A DNA stretch of 64,000 nt from Tuctoria greenei. Taxonomy: Eukaryota > Streptophyta > Magnoliopsida > Poales > Poaceae. The stretch covers positions 145,087,167 to 145,151,166 of the forward strand of contig JAYESD010000002.1 in NCBI GenBank assembly GCA_036927565.1, given 5' to 3'. The notes beneath the pieces were generated by a model. The model did no database searches, was not told the origin of the DNA, and worked only from the letters and a program-made list of their open reading frames with translations. Shown here one piece after another: positions 1-11,983 of the stretch. The translations under genes were made by a program, and so were the position numbers. Numbering within the stretch: the stretch's first letter is position 1; every line of letters begins with the position of its first letter.

Positions 1-420
1 ATCTCGTTTTTGACTGAGTAACATTTGAATTGCAAGTGAGCCACTTTTTATCCTTACCAAGATCCACAAAAAGCCATATTTAGTTGTAGGAAAAGAAGTG
101 GCAACTCATGCCAAGGTGAGGACTAAACATGTTGGGAGACGAGCATTCTTTTGAGGAGCATGTCAATATCTTTTTGACTTGTGAAAATATAACAATTTCC
201 AAGTTTATTTCAGTAGGAGGAGTCCAAGTGAACTAAATTCAAGCTGTTCCATCTCTCAAACACCAAAGATGATGTGGTAGCCACATATCAAAGGTTCTTG
301 AACAAAGGTATGTGTTGAAATGTTTTGTATACATATTTTGTACTTGTAGCTAAAATATGATATCACTTAGTTCTTCTTGCCTTAACTCGAGGACGAGTAA
401 AGGACTAAGTGTGTGCTTGT
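1..420 (+). other. 3' internal non-coding part of LTR retrotransposon B
   Basis: No open frame of note. The stretch leads directly into a polypurine tract and an LTR start, so it is read as the untranslated 3' internal region of a plus-strand LTR retrotransposon whose body lies to the left of the window. A short 'gaggacgagtaaagg' segment at about 391-405 resembles sequence often found just before the polypurine tract of grass gypsy elements. Superfamily cannot be assigned without pol. Confidence 0.6.
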
Positions 421-443
421 CGGGGGGGGGGGGGGGGGGGGGT
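421..443 (+). other. Polypurine tract of element B (G-run of about 21)
   Basis: A run of about 21 consecutive G residues, then a T, lies immediately before the TGTTGACGG LTR start at 444. Position and composition fit the primer site for plus-strand DNA synthesis. The exact run length may be unreliable because homopolymers are prone to assembly error. Confidence 0.7.
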
Positions 444-1582
444 TGTTGACGGTCCTTAATTGCCAAATCCGACCGTCAATTTTCTGCATAGAAGCTATGG
501 ATTGGACAACCAACACAGTGGTAGGAGTTATTTACTAACTATCCCCACAAGTGTTGGTGCAATTGTGTATGCGGGTGAATTATGCCCATAATTAGAGGTA
601 TTTACATGGACCAATCCAAGAAAAACACCTTCCGACCAATTAGGCGCAAGCACGAGGATTATTGGGCCCATTTGGAGGAGAAAAATAACTAAAATGAGGG
701 GAATCACCCATACCCATGATGGCCTCCCACAAAACAGCCTTCCAGAAAAAAACACCGCATTTGGGGCCACCAGAAAGTTGGCTGAAGTGCCAGTTCAGTC
801 GACTAGGTAAACGCGCCAAATGCGGTCAACCGCCATGTGTTGGCTCCTCACATCTTGGAGATCATGATGGCGACTAAGTCCCTCGCTTTTTCTAGAGCCA
901 AACCGACCTTTGGAGGGTATAAATAGGGGGTAGGGGGCTCCCTCACTCCACACACCAAAATCTTGAGTCTAGTACTCCGCTCCAATGGCGTAGCACTTCC
1001 AAAGTGCTTAGAAAACATGGAGAGGGTGAGAAAGAGGAGGAGGAGGAGGCCCCGGCTTGTCGGGCTTCTTCCACTTAAGGATAGGGTTCGGGCTTGTCGA
1101 ACCCTTTCCACCCTTGTACCTCAACGGTTTTTTCCATCTCAATTAAGGTACATGATTTCCATTTGAGTTTATTTATTTAATTCAGCTAGTTTATTTATTT
1201 AATTCAGCTAGTTAATTCCTTAGTTGCTTGTTCGTTCATCGCTCTATCCATTTAGAGGCCATAGCCTTTGCTAGAGAGGTTAGGGAAGTAATCGATAGCG
1301 TAGGAGTAGGGTCTAGGCTTGACGTTACCTTTGATTATCTCGTAGTCCACAGTTGTAGATGTAGGCGATAGGTGGTGACATCCCTATCTGTCTGTTATAA
1401 TCCTCCATGTTCAACTATGACATAGGCTCTTGGCGGGAGTCGTCTGGCAGACTAGGGTAAGCCCCTGCCCAATTCAAGCTGCTATTGACCGACATGCTTT
1501 GAATTAGAACCCCTCCTCTTTGGAAATCCACTCAATCCCTTGCCTACCACCAAGCTTTGTGTCCTTGGGTGAACTAGTTAGA
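444..1582 (+). repeat. 3' LTR of element B, left portion (split by element A)
   Basis: The LTR starts TGTTGACGG at 444 and runs to the element A insertion. It resumes after the duplicated TTAGA at 42252-42256 and ends CCGTCAACA at 42375, so start and end form the expected short inverted termini. Rejoined length is about 1.26 kb. The resumed part (direct-repeat-rich, 'ttgcggatt') is typical of LTR ends of grass gypsy elements. A TATA box lies at 918-925. Short open frames here are not considered coding. Confidence 0.8.
918..925 (+). promoter_or_regulatory. TATA box of element B LTR
   Basis: TATAAATA followed by a G-rich stretch and, about 30 bp on, a C/A-rich likely transcription start region (ctccctcactccacacacc). 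Location inside an LTR fits the U3/R promoter. Confidence 0.6.
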
Positions 1583-4072
1583 TGTGACACCCGGTTCCGA
1601 ATATGAACCAAACGCAATGCATATGTGTGCCCAGGATGTTCAACAAACATATGTGGAACTTCACAAACGATATACAGATTTTAATTACATCTCAAATAGT
1701 AAATAAATACCTTATTACAATAGTCCAATGGTTCATGAATGAACAGACTATAATTATTGCAGCAGAAATTAAAATAAGTAGCATGATCCCATTCCATAGG
1801 CAATTGACGATAGTATGCAACCTAGTACTCCACGTGATCCTCAGGGTACTCCCAAGTGTCTCCCGTAGCTGTTGGTGGGGGAATTGCAAGGGTGAGTACG
1901 CGTCGTACTTAGCAAGTGTGGGAATAGATGACATGTAGCTAAAAAAAAGATGGAAACAAAATGGCTAACTGCAGAAAAGTACATCACATTAACATGTAAA
2001 AGCATCCTATCATGTCTATGTGATATTAAATCCCATCATAACCCCTATAATTATCATAACATGTACCCAACATTCTCATTTACCATCATAATTCATTGAT
2101 AACCAGCCATTAATTAATATTATTATGATCTAAAAATTTCATCTCCTCTCATAACCAACCATACTCATGTGACAAAATAAAACCATTCCCCAAAACCCCA
2201 AGTCCAATCCCAATCATTTAGGTCATCCAGGTGCTTGTGACCGGGAGCACGGCAACCATGATAGTTCTTAACACTCTGCAAAGGTTGTACTACTTTACCC
2301 ACATGTTAATGATTTCATCACCTTTCGATGACTAAAGGACCTCTGTTATGCCTTATCACACTTGCATAGGTGTGTGGACAAGAGATAACAAAATAGCCTT
2401 TCAAAAGGGACTACTAGTATGTACGGGCCCACTAAGGTTTCACCGGCAGGCTTGAATCTCCATTCTCCCACCCATGGGCCCCTCATGTGCCATGTGGATC
2501 CCAAGGTAGCCCTACTCGACTCCCATTCCCCACGCCATCCAATGGTCCATACAATACCAGTAGCACACCTAATTATTCAGCTACGCCACACCCATACTTG
2601 GCCTTGTGGGGGCACTGTTGTCCTTGCATATTCTCGCATGAACTGGTCCTTAGAATTAAGGCAAGAAAAACCACCGTACCATCCAACCCATTCCACAAAA
2701 CTATGCTTGCTTAAATCACCTAAGTTCCATGTTGCTAATTTGATCATCATCTTATTACCATCCCAAATTCTCATAATTAAAGTGGTCAAGTATATTATTT
2801 AAGCTACCCATAACCCGTGTAGCGATGCGGTGCAAAAGAGAAAAATACCCATACCCGACTCATCATGTATATCGCGGCGACAAGGGGTGGCATACAATGC
2901 TAGTAAACTCCTACGTATGCGTTTCCCATCATATTGACACAAGCATGCAATTTCGCAAAAAAACATTTTATAAAAATAGGATCAATAGGGTCAAGGACAC
3001 TTTCCTTGCTTCGACGAGTTGGGTTGCTCAAGAGCTTCGAAGTCTTGATTGTGGAAATCCTCATATACGCATCTTGAGCACGTCCCTCTACTCGCAATCA
3101 TACACATACAAGAAAACACATATGAATCAACACAATGCACACATATTAATCAATGTGCAATGACATGAATGCATGCAAGGTTCGATAATTAATTCTCTAC
3201 GGTTGTTTATTAATTAGCTGCAACTAGTTCATATGTGTTCATATGATTTTACGGGGGTTTTAGCAATCATTAGGGTTGCTGACATAAAATAGATGTAGAT
3301 GCAATTACGATTTAATTCTGGGTATTAGATATATTACATCGCTAAAATTCATCTCAGAAAATGTATCCTACCGTAGGTGCAGCGGCTTCGAAGGTTGCGG
3401 GATGGAGGCGTAGCATAGACGAAGTAGATGGTGAAGCGATCCTCTGGCAGCACGATGACAGCGGCGCGATGACCTCCGACGAACGGCGGCTCCCTCCTTC
3501 TCTTCCACTTTTTATTTTTCTTCCCTGGCAGCTAGGGTTTTTCCTCTCCTCTATTTTTTTCTTGGCGGCTGCTGATACTTGCGATGGCTTCTGTTGAAAA
3601 CACAGGGGCCTGCGGCTCCTTATATAGCCGGCGACACATGGGAGAGTCCCGGCGCCGCACGGAACGTGGAGCCTCCAACCGGCTCGGCTACGGCCCATAG
3701 CGAGGGCGTGTGGACGCGCAGAGACCGGCTCGGGCGCATGTGGGCGCCGGCTCTAGCGCTCCTGGAGCGAGTCCCACTCGTACGGCTGCCTTTGCCTGGA
3801 ACCTTCTGGGTGTGGAGGAAAGCTTCCCCAAGAAACTTCTGGAAGGTTCCATATTTTATATACATTTGTTTTTCTATATTTTTTATATATATGTTTTCCA
3901 TTTGATTATATTAATTTTTCTGTTATCTATCTTACATTCTCATTCACTTTTCTTATTACCTACACATATTTATATATATGTTTGATCTCTTTTTTTCATC
4001 TCTTTTGTTCCACTAATGTTATATGCATGAGAATGTTATGCAATGCATGATGCTAAAAATTAGGGTGTTACA
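1583..4072 (-). repeat. 3' LTR of element A (complete, 2490 bp)
   Basis: Bounded by TGTGACACCC and GGGTGTTACA on the plus strand. It is collinear with the interrupted 5' LTR (21046-21182 joined to 40173-42251). About 270 bp of this copy, roughly 2231-2503, are absent from the other LTR, where the flanks join near position 40578 with a short shared 'agg'. A minus-strand TATA box lies at 3619-3626. Several overlapping short open frames on both strands (for example at 3354-3905) fall in the GC-rich leader and are not considered genes. Confidence 0.88.
3619..3626 (-). promoter_or_regulatory. TATA box of element A 3' LTR
   Basis: TATATAAG on the minus strand, directly upstream (in minus-strand sense) of the GC-rich transcribed leader. 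The same site occurs in the other LTR at 41691-41698. Confidence 0.6.
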
Positions 4073-4090
4073 AACATAGCCCCCTTAAAA
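4073..4090 (-). other. Polypurine tract of element A
   Basis: On the minus strand AAGGGGGC lies a few bases before the LTR terminus TGTAACACCC, in the position expected for the plus-strand primer. Confidence 0.6.
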
Positions 4091-5747
4091 TGAATCTCGC
4101 CCTCGAGGTTCGATAGCGTGGAGAAAAGATGAGGGAATTCTGCCTTGAGGTCTTCTTCGCATTCCCACGTAGCTTCAGCTTCTGTATGATGGTTCTATTG
4201 CACTTTGCACCAACGGACTTTCTTGTTCCTCGTGACTCTTCCTTCATATCCAAGATTTTTATCGGTTGCTCGACATAGGTTAAATCTTCTTGGAGTTCTA
4301 CTTCGTCCATCGGCACCTGCTCTTCTGGCACTCTCAAACACTTCTTGAGTTGAGACACGTGCAACAGGTCGTGTACATCTGAGAGATGCACCGGCAGCTC
4401 AAGTCGATATGCTACCTCTCCTCGCTTGTCCAAAATCTTAAATGGACCGATATCACAAGGTGCCAGTTTTCCTTTGATGTTAAACCGTCGTTTACCTCGG
4501 ATAGGTGACACTTTGAGGTATACAAAATCTCGAACTTCAAAAGCCAAATTCGTACGCCTATTATCCGCATAGCCTTTTTGTCCTGACTGAGCAGCTCTTA
4601 GGTTTTCACAAATTATTTGAACTTGTGTTTCAGAGTCTTGTAACACATCAGGTCCAAATATTTGATTTTCTCCTATCTCATTCCAAAACAAAGGTGTCCT
4701 ACACCTCCTCCCATAGATTGCTTCATAGGGTGACATTTTCAAACTGGCTTGGTAGCTATTGTTGTACAAGAATTCAGCATACGGCAAACTCATGTCCCAG
4801 CTACGTCCATGTTTTAATGCGCAGCTAGCTCTCAACATGTCCTCTATTATCTGGTTTGTCCTCTCGGTTTGTCCATCAGTCTGTGGGTGATACACTGATC
4901 TGAAATTTAACTTGGTACCCAATGCTTCATGCAGTTTCTGCCAGAACCTAGAGGTGAATTGAGAACCTCTGTCTGAGACTATTTTCTTCGAAACTCCATG
5001 TCAGCATACAATTTTCTCCATATATTGCTCTGCGAGTTTTGATGTGGTATATGTGGTTCTGACGGGAATGAAGTGAGCTGTCTTGGTCAGACGATCCACC
5101 ATAACCCATATAGAGTCGTAACTGGACTGGGTTCGCGGTAATCCAACTATGAAATTCATGGCAATTTCTTCCCACTTCCACTCGGGTATTTTCAATGGCT
5201 GCAATAATCTAGCAGGTCGCTGATGCATAGCCTTTACTCGATGACACGTGTCACATAGGGCTACATATTCGGCTATGTCCCTCTTCATGAAATCCCACCA
5301 ATAATGAGTTTTCAGGTCCTGGTACATCTTCGTACATCCGGGATGAATGGAATAGGGCGAGTCAAATTCCTTCTTCAATATTGTCTCATGGAGATGCTTC
5401 ACATTAGGCACAACAATTCTTTTCCCACGCCATAGAGTTCCATGGTCATCCTCATCAAACCTGAATTCTCTCCGTTCTTGGATCTTTTCCATGATTTCTT
5501 GGATTTCCTCATCCTTTGTTTGTCCTTTCTGTATTTCTTGCTCTAATGTTAGGTTGACTTCCATTGCTCCCATCTCATTTATGAATCCAAGGTTCAACCA
5601 TTTGAATTCCTTGTATAGCTTGGTTGGTAACTGTCGGACCTTGAGTTGGTGACATGTTCCCTTTCGGCTCAAGGCATCTGCCACTACATTGGCTTTCCCT
5701 GGGTGGTAGTTGATCCTACATCGTAGTCTTTGATGAGCTCCAATCAT
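4073..5747 (-). pseudogene. pol: Integrase with chromodomain remnant, element A pol 3' part
   Basis: This would insert element cDNA into the genome. Minus-strand reading shows a zinc-binding region with the second His (SIHPG) and CDTC pair, but Phe (KEFDSP) where relatives normally carry the first His. The core follows. The first catalytic Asp is replaced by Asn (AMNFIVGLP); the second (SDRGSQF) and the Glu (GQTERTN) remain. There is a TGA stop near 4997 between IVC and HGV. The C-terminal part carries LHVSQLKKCL, then EQPIKILD, the start of a chromodomain of the Tekay/Del type. The rest of that domain (EATWE, then EEDLKAEFP) is readable only in a shifted frame at about 4130-4190. The gene ends in the polypurine tract/LTR. 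Established: chromodomain integrases of this clade direct insertion to heterochromatin. Non-functional here. Confidence 0.88.
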
Positions 5748-6590
5748 CGACGTTGCCTCAAATTCAGGTCCGTTTGGGTGAATATGTACTTGAGGCTCTT
5801 GTGGTCTGTATAAATCTCACATCGGTGACCAAAAACATAATGTCTCCATATCTTCAAGGTGTGCAATACATGCGAGTTCAAGGTCGTGCGTAGGATATAT
5901 CAGCTCATGTTTCTTTAGTTGCCTTGATGCATAAGCTACCACTTGTCCTTCTTGCATGAGCACACATCCTAGTCCCTGTCTTAACGCATCACAATATATA
6001 TCAAAACTCTTGCTCACGTCTAGCAATAGTAACACCGATGCGGTTGTCAATCTCCTGTTTAACTCCTCAAAGCTATCTTGACAAGCTTGAGTCCATTGGA
6101 ATGCGTTCCCTCTCATTACTATTTCGGTCATGGGCTTCGCTATTTTTGAGAAATCCTTGATGAATTTGCGGTAATATCCAGCCATTCCAAGGAAACTCTG
6201 AATTTCCTTCACATTCTGTGGCAGCTCCCACTTTAGCACATCTCTCACTTTCCCCAGGTCGACCGATACTCCTCCTCCGGAAATGATATGGCCTAAGAAA
6301 GACAATTCCTGTAATAAGAATTGACACTTGCTGAATTTGGCATACAACTGGTGTTCTTGTAGCTTATTCAATGTAAGCTTCAAGTGCTCCTCATGTTCTT
6401 CATCACTTTTGGAATATATCATAATGTCATCAATGAACACCACGTCCAAATACACCATGAAGACCCTATTGATGAGGCACATAAAGTATGCAGGCGCGTT
6501 CGTCAATCCAAATGACATAACGGTGTACTCAAATGACCCATACCGTGTCCGAAATGCCGTTTTGGGTATATCCGATGGTCTAATCTTCAA
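5748..6590 (-). pseudogene. pol: Reverse transcriptase (C-terminal part) and RNase H, element A
   Basis: Continuation of pol in a frame different from the upstream protease/RT piece. Visible motifs: KIRPSDIPKTAFRT, FGLTNAPAYF, then the active-site box FIDDIMIYS (the F-[IV]-D-D form common in Ty3/gypsy). This is followed by FLGHIIS and the connection domain (FLGMAGYYRKFI). RNase H begins with FDIYCDA, where relatives usually have the first catalytic Asp in a YCDAS context, and continues to LELACIAHLE before another frame break at about 5820. The RNase H tail and linker to integrase (NVVADALSRK) continue in the next frame at about 5690. At least two frameshifts separate RT, RNase H and integrase. 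Confidence 0.88.
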
Positions 6591-7408
6591 TTGGAAAATC
6601 CTAACTGCAAGTCGATCTTGGAGAAAATATAGAAAACCTTCATTCGGTCGAACAAATCCTCTATACGGGTCAACGAGTACTTGTTCTTGATTGTCACTTC
6701 GTTGAGAGACCTATAGTCCACACACATCCTCTGGGTTCCATCCTTCTTATCTTCGAAGAGCACTGGTGCTCCCCATGGTGATGAGCTTGAGTGTATAAAA
6801 CCCTTTTCTAGCTGCTCTTGAATTTGCTTCATGAGCTCTGCAAATTCCTTAAGAGGCATCCTATACGACCTCTTATCTATAGGTGCAATTCCGGGTATTA
6901 ATTCAATGGCAAATTCTATGTCAGGATCAAATGGCATACCTGGTAACTCATCTGGGAACACATCTGGGTACTCGTGAACAATCAGAATGCTTTGTAATGT
7001 CACACCTTCCACGTGATTCAGCATATCTTTCTCTCTTGCAGGTTGGGCTGCCTCAACTTTGATGCGTGTACCGTGTTCACTTATCAACTGCACAATCCTC
7101 TCAGCAAAGTAAATGACTTCATTATACTTGCTCAACCAGTCCATTCCAAGTATTATGTCTATTCCTTCGGAGTCCAGGACAATGAGGTTTGCGAGAAAGT
7201 CTACCCCCCTTATTTTAATGCTTACTTTCGGACATACTATATTTGTCCTCATCTCTCCGCCAGGAGAACTGACTAGCATAGTTTGCTTCATATGAGATAT
7301 AGGAAGATTATACTTGGCAACATACTTTGATGAGATGAATGAATGAGATGCTCCAAAATCAAATAAAACAGTCACGGGGTTGGAGTTGGCGAGGAACATA
7401 CCAATCAA
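6587..7408 (-). pseudogene. pol: Aspartic protease and N-terminal reverse transcriptase, element A
   Basis: The protease would cleave the Gag-Pol polyprotein. Its active-site triplet, normally DSG in this clade, reads DFG (LFDFGASHSFIS), a change expected to impair catalysis. Downstream are ILGMDWL, typical of retropepsin-like domains of plant gypsy elements, then the RT start: PVLFEDKKDGTQRMCVDYR, RSLNEVTIKNKY and FSKIDL. The frame is lost just after KIDL, where relatives continue RSGYHQ. Residues up to about 130 are protease and the remainder is linker and RT fingers. Confidence 0.88.
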
Positions 7409-7679
7409 TAGGTCATCAGCTTGTTGGGCTTCCTAAGTAGAGACATGATTCAATTGCGAAGAGCAAAATTCTGCTGTCCAAGGTTGCCTTGTAGTGCTCC
7501 TCCCTTTGGCCGTGGGTAGTCTAGCCTTGATGCATTGTTCATCGGTCCATAGCTTCTTTTGGGGCATTGACTTGCAAAGTGCCCGACCTCTCCACACACA
7601 TAGCATGTCTTTCTGCCCGTAGCATGAGGAAAGCTTGGGCGAAGCCGATTTGTAGAATTAGCTGCCATGTTATGACTGC
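7409..7679 (-). pseudogene. gag: Gag C-terminal part with CCHC zinc knuckle, element A
   Basis: A zinc knuckle CYVCGEVGHFASQC (C-x2-C-x4-H-x4-C) identifies the nucleocapsid part of Gag. The N-terminal part of the same gene is found about 10 kb away at 17782-18785, the gap being element C. A TAG stop near 7436 separates this piece from the protease frame. No duplicated target is visible at the element C ends ('actgc' left, 'aggaa' right), so a few gag codons may have been lost at the junction. Confidence 0.82.
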
Positions 7680-9202
7680 TGATGTCCCTTAATGTCACAT
7701 ATCATCTCTAGTAAGAGATGATGTCCGCAAGAGCACGGAAACTATCGTGTAGCATTTCACCCCAAGAGTGTTTCCAAGGGTATTGTATATATCCCAAAGG
7801 AATGCAACGGAGTAAAGTAAACACTACTCTTATTATCAAGTTATGGGATACTAATAAGTTATCAAGATAAGGGTAAGTTGATAATATGGGTAGTGTGACA
7901 CATACCTAAGCAATCTACTGAAAGGGTTAGGTTGTCCTAGCAAGGGTTAGACTACAAGACGGAGATACTCCTACTATGCTCTAATTACTCATATACATAG
8001 TCCAATGAAGTACACATGATTATACTAATGGTGAATACTAGGGCTTAGTGGTCCAACATATCGGGTAAACAGTTTACCCCTAGCAATACTAGGCGACTCC
8101 TGCCAAGTGCCTGTGGCATAGCAGGACGTGGAGGATTACAAAGGGAAGATGGGGCTGTCACCACCTACTGCCCACCTCATCAATCTGTGGGTCTACGAGA
8201 CATCCAACGCTATTTAACTATCCTAGCACCATGCTGGCATATTAAGTAAATATCTAAGGTGCCGCGACACAAGCCACCCTAAGGCAATGACTAACCTAAA
8301 CATCGTTGAACCCATGTTGGGACCAAGCACTAACATATTCATATTAAAATTATCATATTATTGCCTAATTAGACTATAGTGGTGGTGTATGATGTTTCTG
8401 AAAACATGATAATGGAATTATGTATAGATGATAACAAAATCTACACCTAGCACATACACGGACTCCACTACCAAACAAGGAACGCTTTCCCCAAGTATAT
8501 ATGTAAATAAAGACTAATAATGATATTATTATAAAGCACAAAGTCACAAATACAAGAGAAGATACATGAGCCATACTTTCCCAATTTGGACTTGGGACTA
8601 TAGGCTCCTCTCTACAACCTAACCTCCACTAAGGAACTAGGAGATCTAGTGTATACAATAAAGTGATGCTAAAGTGGTGTGTGCTGAAGTGAATGGTGAG
8701 GGGTCCTATTTATAGGTGGAGAAGGGTCAGTTCCTGCCACCAAAAGCGTGCGAATCGGCCATCACTGACTTCTTCAAGCCGGGAGGAGCCAACACGTGGA
8801 AGCTGACTGAGTTTGGAGGAAAGACCAGGTCGGCTGACTAGGGTGGTTGGCCGACACCTGTTAACTCCTCCAAATGGTATGTGCTTTCTAGGGGTAACTT
8901 CTAGGTGGGTCCCATCCCTTGATATGGGTCCTACACCATTGGATGGCCTTGGATACTTCTGTTTTTGGGCCATTTGATATATGTGGTGCCACATGTTGGC
9001 GCTTGATTGGCTGGGATGATAATTTATAGGATCCATCCCCTTGTTTCACTTCAATTCTGTATAAAATACCTCCATGCACCAATTACTCCAAGTACAAGTG
9101 GAAATAGGTTAAATAGAAAGGTGATGTGTGCAAGAAATGATATTTCCTTCACATAATTGAGTTATATTGACGGGTGAAATTCGTATATAACAGCCATCAA
9201 CA
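7680..9202 (-). repeat. 3' LTR of element C
   Basis: The inner end is well defined by the adjacent polypurine tract at 9203-9217. The outer end at 7680 is placed at 'tgatgtccc' by comparison with the related LTR at 42632 ('tggtatttc'), both followed by the shared 'cctagtaagagatga' type block. A minus-strand TATA box lies at 8706-8714. Confidence 0.7.
8706..8714 (-). promoter_or_regulatory. TATA box of element C left LTR
   Basis: TATAAATAG on the minus strand. The same motif sits at the corresponding place in the right LTR (17287-17295) and in the related LTR at 43659-43667. Confidence 0.55.
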
Positions 9203-9217
9203 AACTCCCCAAAGCTT
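9203..9217 (-). other. Polypurine tract of element C
   Basis: On the minus strand AGCTTTGGGGAGTT immediately precedes the LTR start TGTTGATGG. The preceding 'gggacgagcaaagg' is the common lead-in to polypurine tracts of grass gypsy-type elements. Confidence 0.65.
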
Positions 9218-9242
9218 ATCCTTTGCTCGTCCCGAGCAAAGT

Positions 9243-11978
9243 TGTGACACCCAGTTCTGAAAATGAACCAAGCGTAATGCATATGTGTGCCTAGGATGTT
9301 TAAGACACATACACAAGTGATTCACAATTGTAAACAAATTATAAACCATGTCTCGAATATTAATACTAGTAATAGTACCTTATTACAAACCAAATTGTCT
9401 CGAATACAAGCTCTAATGATTTTGCAGTGGAAAAACTAAACACTAAATACTTCAACTCCATAAGAAAGTTTAACTGTAACACGCGCAGCCATAACTCCTC
9501 AAAAACCTTCTAGTACTCCACCTGGTCGCTTGCGTCTGAATTTTGTGGGGGGATAGCATGGGTGAGCACATGTCGTACTCAGCAAATGTGGGAAAGTATG
9601 ACATGTAGCTTAAACAAGGAATGATAATAAAATGGGCTAATTGCATAAAAGTACATTCAAAACAGTTGAAAATGAAATTTTATGATTATTAAGTGAGGTC
9701 CTTCCCAAATAACCCAAACAACATCAATTTAAACTTAAAGAACCAATTCCAGCAATAATAATCCATAACCATCTCATAACTGCCCATAAATGTCATTTTC
9801 ATCAATTCCATATACCAAAGCCAATTAATAAACCAATATTGATTCCCGATTCAATTTCAACCATTAAACAATGTTAAAGTCCGAATTCTAGTCATGTAAG
9901 GGTCTAGGTTGCTTTCGGTCGCTAGAACGGCTATCATGATAGTTTTAGACACACTCTGCAGAGGTTGTACCACTTTACCCACAATTTCATGATTGCATCA
10001 CCTTTCGATGACTACAGAATCTCAATTATGTCGTCTCACACTTCCTTATGTGTGTGCCCAAGAGATCACAAAATGGCCTTTACAAAGTGATTACTAGCCT
10101 ATTTAGACCCCCACCGAGGTTTCACAGGTGGTGATGTCTCCAACTTAGCACATCCAACCAAGGGCCCCCTCTTGAGCCATTCGGATCCCAGGGTAGTCCG
10201 ACCATCAACTACGAACCCGATCTGACTACCCCTTCCCCGAGCATTCTTAATGGTCAAAACAGCACTGACAATTCACTAATTAGTCAGCCAAGACGCACCG
10301 ATACTTGGCCCTGTGGTGGCCCTATAAATCCTAGATGGTCGCTCCACAAACCGGTCATTAGATCTAAAGCAAGCAAAACCACCAAAACAGTCCAACCCAT
10401 CATTCCACATTATCAACTTGCTTAGATCCCTAGGCACCATGTTGCTAAAGGGTCGTTATTATCAATTCTCATCATTCACATGTTCAATAGTTCTAAGTAG
10501 TATGAGTTTTCCCAAACCCCATTTAGTATTGCGAAGCAAAAATGTGCAAAATACCCTTCCGGCTCTCTACATATTGTTCAAGCGACAAGGGTGGTCATAC
10601 AAAACTAGTAAACTCCTACAACTGGGTTTTCCCCTCATATTGACATAAGCATGCAATTTTGCAAACAAAACCTTTAAAACAGGGTCAATATGGTCATGGA
10701 CAATTGCCTTGCTCCTGAGCTTGATTTGGGTCGAAGGCTTCAAAACTCTGGTTTTGAAGGTCATCGAAAGCACTTTCATTATCAACTCCTTGTATTTCGA
10801 GCGACATTCATGTAAAACACACAATTCAAGCAAATAATGCTCATATAGTACTCAATATGCCACGATATGCATGATTAATGCAATTGTGAGGTAAATCTTG
10901 TCAATGTGTTGCTATTAATGTTTACTAACTAGTTCTAATAGTTTTGAAAAAGTTTGGACAAGTTTGGAATTGAATTGAGTCAATTTGGAATTAATTCAGC
11001 ACTGTTCAGATTCAGAGGCCGTGGACTAGTCTGTGTACAGGGGCCAGACTAGTCCGCACTATGCAGACTGTAAAATTAATGCTTTTTCTGATCTGAGCGA
11101 ATTGGGGTTGAATTGATGTAGAAACTTTTAAGTAGAGGGTATACCACGTGTGTAGAGCTCCAAAGATAAAAAAATTGGACGTGAGACTTTGGATCTTGGC
11201 AATTAGGGCTTGATGGAGACGAGTTGAAGAAGAGTGGTGATGAAGAACGTCAATTCGTTGAAGAATCGATGTAGCTTGATCTTGATCGGACCTTCTTCAA
11301 GATTTCCTCCTCCTCCTTGCCTCTGGACCTCCTCTTGATGACGTGCATGATCAAGGGCGGCGGCGAGGGTTTTCCAACTTGGTGGAGAGGTAGGGTTTTG
11401 AGTGGATTCCAAGTAGAATTTGGTGGGGGATGAGTAGGGACTGAGGTGGGGTCCACTTGGGCACCTCTGAGGTTGGGCACGATGTTCATGGGCCCAAATT
11501 AGGCAATTATCCAAAAAAATTCGTGGAGAAAATAGTGGAATCCGAGTTGACTCCAAAGACCGGACTAGTCCGCATTTGGGACCGGACAAGTCCGTTCTCG
11601 TACCGTAAGGGACTCCGGACTAGTCCAGTGTTGATACCAGACAAGTCCAGGTTTGGATCAGACTAAATAAGGTGTTTTCAAACAAGTCTAAAGTGTTACA
11701 GAAAGGTTGACCGGGCTAGTCCGATGTCATAAAGGACTAGTCCATTTTTTTCCAGTATGGATGATGGGACTAGTCCGTGGTGATAAGGGACTAATCCACA
11801 CTTCTAAAAGGAATACCGGACTAGTTCGATGTTAGAACAGACAAGTTCGCACTCTAACAGATTGAAACTTCTAGATTAAGCCTAATTCATTTTAATCTTG
11901 TTCCTTTTGACATGGCTTAATGCTAAACATGTATGAGAATGTATGCAATGCATTATGCATGAAAATGAGGGTGTTACA
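9243..11978 (-). mobile_element. Solo LTR (2736 bp) of a Tekay-like family related to element A
   Basis: Plus-strand ends TGTGACACCC (9243) and GGGTGTTACA (11978) are flanked by perfect 5-bp duplications AAAGT (9238-9242 and 11979-11983). No internal region is present, so this is a solo LTR left by recombination between two LTRs. Its first 60 bp closely resemble the LTR of element A ('atgaaccaa', 'gtaatgcatatgtgtgcc'), but the body differs, so it is a sister family. Removing it restores continuity of element C ('gcaaagt' then 'caagacttt'), which matches the related copy at 44183-44197. Its right third carries the palindromic array described separately. Confidence 0.88.
11020..11850. repeat. 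Array of CGGACTAGTCCG-type palindromes within the solo LTR
   Basis: About twelve copies of a degenerate 12-bp palindrome (consensus CGGACTAGTCCG, with variants GGACAAGTCC and GGACTAATCC) are spaced irregularly, one every 20-90 bp, mainly at 11575-11850. Each copy is its own reverse complement or nearly so. A second, denser array of the same motif lies at 28040-28460 in an unrelated element. Confidence 0.85.
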
Positions 11979-11983
11979 AAAGT

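Noticed and set aside
3354..3905. Overlapping open frames on both strands in element A's LTR
   Set aside because: They lie in the GC-rich leader of an LTR, are open in several frames at once, and the homologous LTR (41418-41880) does not preserve the same frames.
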